Shown here piece by piece: positions 46,719 to 54,624 of a DNA stretch of 64,000 nucleotides. The stretch's first letter is position 1; the number at the start of each line of letters is the position of its first letter. Where the stretch lies: the NCBI GenBank assembly GCA_910574185.1, contig CAJSZQ010000001.1:62001-126000 (forward strand), read 5' to 3'. The notes below the pieces were generated by a model that had not been told where the DNA came from, ran no database searches, and saw nothing but the letters and a program-made list of their open reading frames with translations. Source of the DNA: Lachnospiraceae bacterium. Lineage in GTDB: Bacteria; Bacillota; Clostridia; Lachnospirales; Lachnospiraceae. The position numbers and the translations under genes were made by a program.

Positions 46719-47540
46719 CTATTCTTCTTTTTCAAAATTCAACATCTCTTCTTTTGCTCTCTGATAGAAATTACGATCAATTTCAAAACCATAAGCACTC
46801 CTACCAAGTTCATATGCTGATCTCAATGTTGTTCCTGAACCAGCGCAAGGATCAATAACTACATCTCCAGGATCGGTAAATATTTCAATCAGACGTTTTA
46901 AAACTGCTACTGGCTTTTGAGCCGGATGGATCTTGGGTATATCTTTACCATCCTTCTTCCATTCAAACCAGTTAAAAATCATATGTCCTGTTCCTGGAAT
47001 ATTTTTACCATTCTCATCAATCTGAAGACCATTTCTGAATTTTGGAAGTTTATCACGATATAAAAGCAGTGCATACTCTGTTGCACCTACTACACGCATA
47101 TTTGCTTTAAGAACCTGTGGGCTATAATTCTTACAAAAGATAAGTGGTATGTAATGAATAAACCCATGTTTTTCGGCAGCTTTAATTAGTGTTTGAATCT
47201 GTTCAAATGAACAAAATACAATCATACAAGGTGAATCGCTACTGCGTCCTCGTGGAACAGGTCTTGTATCATCTTTCTTCAACATTTTGGAACAAAAATG
47301 AAAATATTCATAAAGGTTAAAATTGAAATCAGAGTTGAACGCTGCTTTGCCAGCTAATTTACTTTCCCCATTTTTATTGTCACCGCCGTTATACCACATT
47401 GGATTTGATCCATAAAAATTATTTCCTACGTTGTAAGGTACGTCAGCTATGATTAACTGGGCTGGTGGAATTGCGTACTTCTTATAATTCTGCATTGAAT
47501 CTCTATACAATTCACACTTAATTTTCTTTTTATATTCCAT
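46719..47540 (-). CDS. DNA N6-adenine methyltransferase (DVPY variant)
   Basis: 273 aa. Motif IV is DVPY (usual DPPY) at about 35, followed by NVGNNFYG; motif I DPCAGSGTTLRSAY near the C-terminus, beta-class. A PVPRGRSSDSPCM insertion follows motif IV. Probably modifies phage DNA against host restriction (inference). Confidence 0.88.
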   Translation of the reverse strand: MEYKKKIKCELYRDSMQNYKKYAIPPAQLIIADVPYNVGNNFYGSNPMWYNGGDNKNGESKLAGKAAFNSDFNFNLYEYFHFCSKMLKKDDTRPVPRGRSSDSPCMIVFCSFEQIQTLIKAAEKHGFIHYIPLIFCKNYSPQVLKANMRVVGATEYALLLYRDKLPKFRNGLQIDENGKNIPGTGHMIFNWFEWKKDGKDIPKIHPAQKPVAVLKRLIEIFTDPGDVVIDPCAGSGTTLRSAYELGRSAYGFEIDRNFYQRAKEEMLNFEKEE

Positions 47541-47680
47541 TCTTATTTAGGAGCAAATCATGATTTATCCTGCGCAGAAATCTCTTTCCCTCCTACTAAT
47601 TTATTTCAATTTTTGCATACGCCTAATTATTACTTCTACTTTTTTAACTTTCCATGAATCAAAATTTTCATTGCTATTTC

Positions 47681-47709
47681 TTTACTATTTTAGTTACTTA
47701 TGCTATAAT
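47681..47709 (+). promoter_or_regulatory. Promoter of the 47762 mini-gene
   Basis: TTTACT (47681-47686), 17 bp, TATAAT (47704-47709). Confidence 0.7.
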
Positions 47710-47761
47710 TACATTTACGAACACATTAAGCTAAATAGTCCTCCTGAGAAGGGGGTACCTA

Positions 47762-47926
47762 ATGAACATTTCATTTATTATTCAACTTTTTCAAACACCT
47801 ACTTGTGTTATTTTGTCACTATCAATTTTGGTGTTAATAAGTGGCTTTGTTCTCAGAAACTTACATGTTAAATACAAAGATTTTGAGATTAACACAAAGT
47901 CCAAAAAAAAGAAACATAAGAAGTAG
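47762..47926 (+). CDS. Small membrane protein with Lys-rich tail
   Basis: 54 aa. One TM helix (TCVILSLSILVLISGFVL), then KYKDFEINTKSKKKKHKK. Very similar design to the 42708 gene (TM, short DFEI/FDIK strand, poly-Lys end). AAGGGGG before the ATG; own promoter and terminator. Confidence 0.7.
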   Translation: MNISFIIQLFQTPTCVILSLSILVLISGFVLRNLHVKYKDFEINTKSKKKKHKK

Positions 47927-47944
47927 TGTTCATTAAAAGGATAG

Positions 47945-47969
47945 GGCAGTCTTCGGACTGTCTTATTTT
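47945..47969 (+). terminator. Terminator with TTCG tetraloop
   Basis: GGCAGTC-TTCG-GACTGTC followed by TTATTTT; ends the 47762 gene. Confidence 0.75.
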
Positions 47970-47997
47970 CTTGCTTTAAAATTGGCTTTTCCTTGAC

Positions 47998-48804
47998 TTA
48001 TATATTTCTGCTTTCTTTCACACACTCAATAACTCTATTTTTCCCCAATTCAAATATTTGTTCATCCCTCTCTATACAGATAACTCTTCTATTTTCCTCA
48101 ATACCAGCTATGGCACACGTCATGCTGCCAGCAGAAAAATCAAGTACAGTATCCCACTCATTCGTATATGTACGCATAAAATATCTATATATTCCTACTG
48201 GTTTTTGGGTATTGTGAATTTTATTAGACTGATCTGCATTACTAAAAATTTGAACATCAAGAGGATATCTATCTGTACTATCATAAGAAGTGTTTCTTAC
48301 TTCTCTGCCATAACAACTATTTCCATTGGACTCTCTAATATAATTTGTCTTTGCAACTTTTCTTTTATGTCCATGAGTCATCTGCGGATTATATATAGGT
48401 GGTTTCTTATAAAATACTTCTATATTTTCATGCGCTCTCATTGGCATTTTCTTAGCATTCAAATGTCCTTTTGGATGTGTTTTGTGCCATATCCATTCAT
48501 ATTTAAACATTTTCGGATTGCTCATTATTAGAGCTGAGGTAAATGGTTGGCTACTGAATAATAAAATTGCACCATTGTCTTTGATAACTCGATTTATTTG
48601 TTTCCACATTGGCTCAAAAGGAATTATTGTATCCCAACGACATTGGACTGTCCCATATGGAGGATCTGCTAAAATCATATCAATAGATTTATCAGGAATC
48701 TCATTCATCAATTCAAGACAATCGCCTTGCCATAATTCATAATTACTATTCTCAAATATTTTTCTTTCACCCAGAAAGGTATGATCATCTAACGGCTGCA
48801 GCAC
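47998..48804 (-). CDS. DNA N6-adenine methyltransferase (DPPY)
   Basis: 268 aa. Motif IV ADPPYGTVQCRWD near 45, LLFSSQPFTSALI, and motif I-like LDFSAGSMTCAIAG near the end (Asp-Phe-x-Ala-Gly-Ser), beta class. GTG start after AAAGGA. Third adenine-type enzyme of the phage. Confidence 0.9.
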   Translation of the reverse strand: MLQPLDDHTFLGERKIFENSNYELWQGDCLELMNEIPDKSIDMILADPPYGTVQCRWDTIIPFEPMWKQINRVIKDNGAILLFSSQPFTSALIMSNPKMFKYEWIWHKTHPKGHLNAKKMPMRAHENIEVFYKKPPIYNPQMTHGHKRKVAKTNYIRESNGNSCYGREVRNTSYDSTDRYPLDVQIFSNADQSNKIHNTQKPVGIYRYFMRTYTNEWDTVLDFSAGSMTCAIAGIEENRRVICIERDEQIFELGKNRVIECVKESRNI

Positions 48805-48907
48805 CTTGTCCTTTCTGCATTATTTTCCCTACTTAAAATTGTAAACAAACACGATTTTCTTCTTCGACATCTAAAATAATTTGTGTGGCTTTAACGCCAC
48901 ACGAATT

Positions 48908-49759
48908 TTACTCTTTCACAACTGCATCTACACCCTGAACTTCAACCCATCCATGTTTCTTACGAGCCTCTGCTTCAGTCATTTTAATTAATTCTTCTGT
49001 GATAGATTCCGAAATGGCTTTATTAGCTTCTGCTTCAGCCTGTGCTTCTTTTACTTTAATCGAAGCTTCATTCTCTGCCTGAATCAACTTTGTCTCAGCT
49101 TCCACCTTAATCTTTTCCTGCTCTGCTTCTGCTTGCTGTTTCTGCTGCAGGGCGGTTACACGATTATCAATGGCCTCTTTTAATTTCTCATCTGGATGTA
49201 CATCAATAATGGATGCATCCAGCACCTCAATTCCATAAGCTTCCCCAAACTCTCCGTTTAAGTATTCTGTAATTTTATTATTAATTTCGCTCCGGTTTCC
49301 AGAATAAATATCCATCATGCTATAATTTGTTGTAACTTCTGAAATCTTAGACTTTAAAACTGTCTTAACACGCTGTTCTACAATATCTTCTCCATCCATA
49401 CCTTTGAATTTTCTATATGTATCTACAATTTTTTCCTGATTATATCGATATGACATTTGGAAACTTACTGAAATACTTGCATCGTCAGACGTAGCCACCT
49501 TAAATGATTCATTTTCCTTAGACCCATCTCTTTTATCCTTTGTCAAAATAAGTTGCTCATTACCAACTGTAAATTCTTTTACTTTTAGGAATGGATTAAT
49601 AAAGTGTAGTCCCGGATCAAGAACCTCATCCTTAACTCCTCCTTTGTAACTGTACTGAACGCCTACTTTCCCGGTGCTGATTAATGTACACGATTTAACA
49701 GTAAAAACAGCTCCCACAATTGCAGCTATAATAATTAATGTTCCTACTAACTTTTTCAT
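48908..49759 (-). CDS. SPFH/prohibitin-domain membrane protein
   Basis: 283 aa. N-terminal TM (TLIIIAAIVGAVFTV), SPFH domain about 30-190 (TGKVGVQYSYKG, LDPGLHFINPF, VSFQMSYRY), then a long Ala/Glu/Lys coiled coil (EAETKLIQAENEASIKVKEA). Band-7 proteins build membrane cages; in a phage it may protect the membrane or block superinfection (inference). Coupled to the 50-aa protein upstream. Confidence 0.9.
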   Translation of the reverse strand: MKKLVGTLIIIAAIVGAVFTVKSCTLISTGKVGVQYSYKGGVKDEVLDPGLHFINPFLKVKEFTVGNEQLILTKDKRDGSKENESFKVATSDDASISVSFQMSYRYNQEKIVDTYRKFKGMDGEDIVEQRVKTVLKSKISEVTTNYSMMDIYSGNRSEINNKITEYLNGEFGEAYGIEVLDASIIDVHPDEKLKEAIDNRVTALQQKQQAEAEQEKIKVEAETKLIQAENEASIKVKEAQAEAEANKAISESITEELIKMTEAEARKKHGWVEVQGVDAVVKE

Positions 49760-49765
49760 ATTTTA

Positions 49766-49918
49766 TTATTCTCCTTCGTTAAATTTTTCTTGTTCTAGTT
49801 TTCTGTTATCACGAATAATGGCATTAGATACTTTATGGATAATCCATGCTGCAAATGCCCAAACCAAAGTCGCGATAAATGCTATAGCAATAAATACAAG
49901 TATGAATATCACCCACAT
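49766..49918 (-). CDS. 50-residue TM protein upstream of SPFH
   Basis: ATG behind AAGGAGGTGAGAGAA, an almost perfect site. One TM helix (MWVIFILVFIAIAFIATLVW) and a charged tail. Six bp before the SPFH start, so likely a partner. Confidence 0.8.
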   Translation of the reverse strand: MWVIFILVFIAIAFIATLVWAFAAWIIHKVSNAIIRDNRKLEQEKFNEGE

Positions 49919-49947
49919 TTCTCTCACCTCCTTTTATTATATTTGTT

Positions 49948-49998
49948 TTATTACATATATAACAATAAAGTGTCAAAATTAATAAGGTCTGACACTTT
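49948..49998 (-). promoter_or_regulatory. SPFH operon promoter with palindromic operator
   Basis: Minus strand TTGACA (49971-49976), 17 bp, TAATAA (49948-49953). A perfect 9-bp inverted repeat AAAGTGTCA/TGACACTTT (49967-49975 and 49990-49998) covers the -35 box, so repression is likely. Confidence 0.6.
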
Positions 49999-50039
49999 GA
50001 CCTCTTATTTATCCTATTAAAATCTCGATTTTGTTGCCT

Positions 50040-51197
50040 TTATCCGTTGTGCTTTAGCAAATACTCTCTTGACACATTTTTAAAGCTCTGTTGCCCATCA
50101 ACACTCCGATATACAAACCCTTCTCTTTTTACCTTTGGATTAATCTCGCTATATCCGTCAGCCTCAAGTTTCATTTCTTCCATAGTATTAGGCAGCATGT
50201 ATCCTGTATCAATAATTGGTACATGTTTCAATCCATTCTGATCACAGAATTTAGCCATATCTACAGTTCCCAGACGTACACCATCAACAATCAGATTAAA
50301 TACAAATAATTCATTCTCTTTCATTTTATATGGATTACCTTGAACTGATCCGACACCCTCACCCTGAAGAACAACTCTGTTATATCCATTCACCATAGCA
50401 AACTTAGTCAAAATATTTTCAATATCATACTTATCTGCCAGCTCACAGTAGATATTTGACTCATGATAAGTTTCCTGTTTTCGGTCTGCCTGTCTCACGT
50501 TTCTACTACAAACGATAAACTCAAACTTATTTTTCTTGATTCTGTCTACAGCAAATGTGCAACTTGTGCCATCCAATTTCTCTGTCTTAATCCATTTATC
50601 AGTGCCTTCAAGATAAAATGGTGCATTCTCAATTCGTGTTTCATCTGTCTTAATAATCCACTTAGGAAACCCTTTAGGATCATCCTTTTTCTTACCAAAT
50701 AACAAAAACATAACTTTTCTGCCAAACTTATATCTCATAATCTTTCGCACAAGTGGTCTACTAAACAGTTTCTTGTGCCTCTGAGCCATAGACTTATATT
50801 TTGCATCTGGGTCTACATTGTTGGACTTTCTCTTAATATCTTCTTCACATGAATAAGTAATTTTAAGATTTTCAGTCACATCTGATCCGATAGTTTTATC
50901 GCTTAACTCAGGAAATAATGAAATCGGTAGCGCAAGTCCTTGACTGATAACCTTAAATTTCCCCAGCTTCATAGTTTTCACTTTATAGTGCTTTGTTGCT
51001 AGGAAAGCAAATCTCTCATCAGATTCAGGACATTTACTATCAATTTCAATGTACACAGCTAAATCTCCTGGCTTAAACTCTTCTTTCTTTGCGATGCAAA
51101 CCCATCCAAGGACTCCAATAAGTTCAATATTATCTGCTCCATCAATCGGTCTTACCCACTCAATTTTCTCAATATGCGCCAATGCTCTTTCTGCCAT
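50040..51197 (-). CDS. RNA ligase (DRB0094/Rnl5-like)
   Basis: 385 aa. N-terminal OB-fold module (LAVYIEIDSKCPESDERFAF), C-terminal nucleotidyltransferase with Lys nucleophile in KTEKLDGTSC, VLQGEGVGS and VKREGFVYRS (motifs I, III/IV, V). Repairs RNA ends, perhaps tRNA cleaved by host anticodon nucleases (family knowledge). Confidence 0.88.
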   Translation of the reverse strand: MAERALAHIEKIEWVRPIDGADNIELIGVLGWVCIAKKEEFKPGDLAVYIEIDSKCPESDERFAFLATKHYKVKTMKLGKFKVISQGLALPISLFPELSDKTIGSDVTENLKITYSCEEDIKRKSNNVDPDAKYKSMAQRHKKLFSRPLVRKIMRYKFGRKVMFLLFGKKKDDPKGFPKWIIKTDETRIENAPFYLEGTDKWIKTEKLDGTSCTFAVDRIKKNKFEFIVCSRNVRQADRKQETYHESNIYCELADKYDIENILTKFAMVNGYNRVVLQGEGVGSVQGNPYKMKENELFVFNLIVDGVRLGTVDMAKFCDQNGLKHVPIIDTGYMLPNTMEEMKLEADGYSEINPKVKREGFVYRSVDGQQSFKNVSREYLLKHNG

Positions 51198-51217
51198 ATT
51201 ATTTATTCCTTTCTCTT

Positions 51218-51403
51218 TTAATTTACCTGAATATAATCTTTGTTGATATGTCCTGTTGGAGGATAATCTTTATCTACATAGTTAATAATATTTTCTTCAA
51301 TTACTTTCTGTGCTTCCTCATATGTATCACACATTTTAGAAAACAACACTTCACCACTGGATTTTCTATAAATTATCGCATCAAATTTCCACTCAAACAT
51401 CAT
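51218..51403 (-). CDS. Hypothetical small protein
   Basis: 61 aa from MMFEWKFDAIIYRKSSGEVL, directly behind AAAAGGAG. Not recognised. Confidence 0.6.
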   Translation of the reverse strand: MMFEWKFDAIIYRKSSGEVLFSKMCDTYEEAQKVIEENIINYVDKDYPPTGHINKDYIQVN

Positions 51404-51448
51404 ACTTTTCTCCTTTTCATTCAAATTTTTATCAATGAAATGCAAGTT

Positions 51449-51838
51449 CTATTGTCTCTTTTCTTTATTAAATTCCGCGATCAAAACTGTACCAAAATGT
51501 ATTGGACTTGTGTTGGAATTTGCGGTTAAAGTTGGTGAATAATCTACACATTCTGTCCCATTATAAGGAACAAAATACTCTAGAATATAACCATGCTTTT
51601 CATAAAACTCTGCATATTTCTTTTCAATCCAAGACTCCTTCTCTACAACTAAAGAATCTTTCTGCACAGTTGTAATTGCATTAGACAAATTATCATTTCT
51701 TACTTCTATCTTCTGCTCAGTTTTACCATCCGTATTATATCTATCACGAATGGCAGCACCAGCAATAATATAATTATCTTTTATAACCGTAGTTATTGTA
51801 TTGCAAAGCCCATCAATTCTAAGAGCATATTCTCTCAT
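51449..51838 (-). CDS. Stand-alone target-recognition-like fragment of a C5 methyltransferase
   Basis: 129 aa. Contains repeated CNTITTVIKDNYI, NAITTVQKDSLVV and YSPTLTAN units, like the CPTLTS/CITT repeats in the variable part of the adjacent cytosine methyltransferase. It has no catalytic motifs. ATG overlaps the previous stop (ATGA). Confidence 0.6.
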   Translation of the reverse strand: MREYALRIDGLCNTITTVIKDNYIIAGAAIRDRYNTDGKTEQKIEVRNDNLSNAITTVQKDSLVVEKESWIEKKYAEFYEKHGYILEYFVPYNGTECVDYSPTLTANSNTSPIHFGTVLIAEFNKEKRQ

Positions 51839-52002
51839 ATTACATCTGCACTCTTTGATTTTTCCAGTTTCATAATCTTTTCTGATTTCTTTGCATATTC
51901 TGTTCTTTGATATTTAAGTGCTGCCAGAAGGATATCTTCTTCACCACAAGCAGAATCTACTCCACTTGTGGTTTTGTAAATTTCCTGTATTGATACTCTC
52001 AT
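51835..52002 (-). CDS. Small protein overlapping the methyltransferase end
   Basis: 55 aa (MRVSIQEIYKTTSGVDSACG, then helical LLAALKYQRTEYAKKSEKIM). It starts inside the methyltransferase gene in another frame and ends in a 4-bp ATGA overlap with the following gene, which supports it being translated. Confidence 0.6.
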   Translation of the reverse strand: MRVSIQEIYKTTSGVDSACGEEDILLAALKYQRTEYAKKSEKIMKLEKSKSADVI

Positions 52003-53566
52003 ATAATCTATCTAATGCTATCTCAAACGCGCCGATCCCAGAGAAGAAACTACTCAATTTTAAGTCATCAAATAAATATGGCATCGCCTTATATAGTTCA
52101 ACCAATATGTAATATAAAACATCTACAACTATTGAATTCCCTGATTGTTTATAAAGCTGGCTGTTACTAACAACTTTGCTTGCATCGTCATATGATGAAT
52201 CAGAAAATCCCATAAGTCGAAAACATTCTTTGGGAGTCAACTTGCGAATTCTAATTTGCTCTTTTACGAAATTATTACATTTCCAACTATGTGAAGATAA
52301 TGTAGTACAAATATCATGTTCTCCACCTTTATTAAAACCTCTTGGCTTTTGAATTATTGTCTTGTCATCAGTTTCTTTAATCTCTGATATAAGTTGTCTT
52401 CTATGCTTATCAACATATTGTTCAATAGTTGTTCCTTTATAATAATTTGCATCCAAACAGTAACAATAATCTGGTGTTTCAAAAACAGCAGTTCTCTCAG
52501 ATTTTCTATTACTTATTCCTCTATCTTCTCTTGTTGTAATACAATTTGCATATTCAATCTGTTTCGTGTCATTTATACTCTTGTCAATTCCACAAACAAT
52601 TTTCGGTTCGTGACTACCTCCACCACATGTATTCAATGTTGGCGAACAACCATCAGGATCATAAATTCTCCCTACCTGCGGATTTTTCCAATTTCCATTA
52701 CAATCAGAAATATTTCCTACTTGCTTTACCACATTTTCATTTACTAATCTGGGGTCTTTATAATCTCTTGATGTAAGAGTTGGACAATATTCGTTATATT
52801 CTCTTGATTTACCTTCTCTTTTTACCTGACATGGATCATATAATAAAGAAGTGTTAGTATTCAGTTTTGTCAAAAATCTTTGTACTTTATCGTCAGAAAT
52901 ATAAAATTTTTCATCTACTTCATCTTCCAAAACATCTTTTAAACGAATCCCATAATCGAACCCTTCAGGAAATACAAATTTGCCGTTATCCAAATCTTTC
53001 TTGATAAAGATTAAATATACTCGCTCTCTATTTTGAGGAATGCCATAATCTTTCGCATTCAGTACCTTCCAATATGTATTGTAACCATACTCGTGTAACT
53101 CATCTTCAAATAGCTTGAACGTAGTATCTCTAAACTGCTTTCCTATAATATTCTTGACATTTTCATACATACCAAAATTAGGTTTATTTGCTCGAATCAC
53201 TCTCAAATACTCAACAAGAAGTGACGATCTTGTTTTCTCAATATTATTACTTCCACAATTAGGACATTTATCTCTCTGGCTCCAATGTACTATTAACGGA
53301 TTATATTCATGTCCACAATCCTCACAAGTCCATACAGAGCCTTTTTGTTTGCCGGCTACACTGAAATCCTGACAAGGACTCCCACCACAAATCATATTAA
53401 AATCTTCTAATTTTGTTTCATCAACCTTAGTAATATCACCAAGGTTTAAATTCTCATCTACTCCGTGAATTGCACAATAGCTTTTAGTCGCATATTTATC
53501 AAACTCACAGAAATTTACCAGTTTCCAATCTTTTCTCAAACTAAATCTTTTATTATTACTTTCCAA
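51941..53566 (-). CDS. C5-cytosine DNA methyltransferase, circularly permuted
   Basis: 541 aa. Motif II-like LVNFCEFDKYATKSY comes first, then motif III (NLGDITKVD), IV with catalytic Cys (GGSPCQDFSVAG), a CxxC...CxxC zinc insert, VI (YENV), VIII (QNRERVYL), a long variable region with CPTLTS, CSPTLN and CTTLSS repeats, IX (RIRKLTPKECFRLMGF), X (GNSIVVDVLYY) and finally motif I (LKLSSFFSGIGAFEIALDRL) at about 500-520. Motif I is normally first. TTG start; an in-frame stop lies just upstream, so no N-terminal motif I is missed. Confidence 0.85.
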   Translation of the reverse strand: MESNNKRFSLRKDWKLVNFCEFDKYATKSYCAIHGVDENLNLGDITKVDETKLEDFNMICGGSPCQDFSVAGKQKGSVWTCEDCGHEYNPLIVHWSQRDKCPNCGSNNIEKTRSSLLVEYLRVIRANKPNFGMYENVKNIIGKQFRDTTFKLFEDELHEYGYNTYWKVLNAKDYGIPQNRERVYLIFIKKDLDNGKFVFPEGFDYGIRLKDVLEDEVDEKFYISDDKVQRFLTKLNTNTSLLYDPCQVKREGKSREYNEYCPTLTSRDYKDPRLVNENVVKQVGNISDCNGNWKNPQVGRIYDPDGCSPTLNTCGGGSHEPKIVCGIDKSINDTKQIEYANCITTREDRGISNRKSERTAVFETPDYCYCLDANYYKGTTIEQYVDKHRRQLISEIKETDDKTIIQKPRGFNKGGEHDICTTLSSHSWKCNNFVKEQIRIRKLTPKECFRLMGFSDSSYDDASKVVSNSQLYKQSGNSIVVDVLYYILVELYKAMPYLFDDLKLSSFFSGIGAFEIALDRLYESINTGNLQNHKWSRFCLW

Positions 53567-53820
53567 ATGCCTTATCTACAAGGCGTTGCAACGCAAAATC
53601 ATCTAGAATTACTTGCTATATCCTTTCTCTACTAATTTGTTATTTTGTAAGCCTTTCATGAGTTCATGACTTTCATTGAAAGATTAATTTTATGTAATTT
53701 TCAATTTGAATAAGTCCTATAGAATTGTTATACTAAGATTCAACAAGACGGTTATCCATTTTGTTTCTAATAAATACTCTGCTCACTCACAAAAGTTACC
53801 AGAGTGCTTATATTATTCTT

Positions 53821-54264
53821 CTAAATAACAAAATCATGTCCATTCAATATATTTAAGATTGCATTTTTATCTTGTTCTAACGCTAAACAGTATGAATTTT
53901 TTCTAATTGCATCCTCCAGAGATAGTGGATTTTTTTCATACTCTGAATCTATTTTTCTATTAAGATATTCCACAAACTCATTAAGGCGTTGAATTATTGA
54001 CTTCTCATCTAAAATATTTATTCCGGTTGGTTGGCTAATACTTTTTACATATTTTGAAATAGCTTGTTTTTCTTCTGGTATAGAATTCTTCTTTTGATTT
54101 AACACATGATTCTTTTTACTATATTCAAATGCTCTTAGCTCATCCTTTCCCAGCCATTTAACCCAAGAGCCGCAATCATCACAATACAGACCAATATTAT
54201 TACCTTTTACTTCTGTATGTAACGACACACTTCCACATTTCTTACAACAATTCTGATACATCAA
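53821..54264 (-). CDS. Zinc-ribbon phage protein
   Basis: 147 aa. N-terminal CKKCGS...CDDCGSW zinc ribbon; helical remainder (IIQRLNEFVEYLNRKIDSEY). TTG/ATG start after GAGGGCGAA. Precedes the DGR region. Confidence 0.65.
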   Translation of the reverse strand: MMYQNCCKKCGSVSLHTEVKGNNIGLYCDDCGSWVKWLGKDELRAFEYSKKNHVLNQKKNSIPEEKQAISKYVKSISQPTGINILDEKSIIQRLNEFVEYLNRKIDSEYEKNPLSLEDAIRKNSYCLALEQDKNAILNILNGHDFVI

Positions 54265-54336
54265 TTCGCCCTCTTTCTCAGTTTAAATGTTTCTTTTATC
54301 TACCACTTGTTATTTAAAATAAAAATGCTATAACTA

Positions 54337-54409
54337 TCAGATATAGCTCAGTTGGGAGAGCGATACGTTCGCAACGTATAGGTCACGAGTTCGAGTCTCG
54401 CTATCTCCA
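54337..54409 (+). tRNA. tRNA-like gene, anticodon CGC, defective acceptor stem
   Basis: D arm GCTC-8nt-GAGC, anticodon arm ATACG-TTCGCAA-CGTAT (anticodon CGC at 54370-54372, would read GCG, Ala), T arm with TTCGAGT loop. The acceptor stem has only 5 of 7 pairs (positions 1-72 and 2-71 mismatched), position 49-65 is also mismatched, and the G3:U70 pair needed for alanine charging is absent. Next bases give CCA overlapping the 3' end. Opposite strand to neighbours. Functional status doubtful. Confidence 0.6.
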
Positions 54410-54431
54410 TCTTTCTTATATTTGTGTAATT

Positions 54432-54608
54432 TTAAAGACTACCTATTTCATATACCAAACCATTATATGGTCCTTTTTCCCAACCTTGCTTCCATGCATC
54501 ATAAACCTTTTTATCCACAGGAACACGAATACCCGTTTGCAATTCGGCATAATAAGAATTCTCATCTAAAAATCCATTTTTATTACCAACATTCCACCCA
54601 TTAAGCAC
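54432..54608 (-). CDS. Small protein downstream of the DGR reverse transcriptase
   Basis: 58 aa from GTG behind AGGAACTA (an in-frame ATT lies 7 codons upstream, overlapping the RT stop). Reads VLNGWNVGNKNGFLDENSYY, ending GPYNGLVYEIGSL. No family recognised; last gene of the retroelement operon. Confidence 0.5.
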   Translation of the reverse strand: MLNGWNVGNKNGFLDENSYYAELQTGIRVPVDKKVYDAWKQGWEKGPYNGLVYEIGSL

Positions 54609-54624
54609 TAGTTCCTGTGATGAT

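Noticed and set aside
53567-53640. Missing N-terminal motif I of the C5 methyltransferase upstream
   Set aside because: All frames upstream have stops and none encodes FxGxG; motif I is present at the C-terminus instead.
54337-54409. tRNA as the phage attachment site
   Set aside because: It lies deep inside the phage, 41 kb from the integrase, with no second copy of its 3' end seen in the window.
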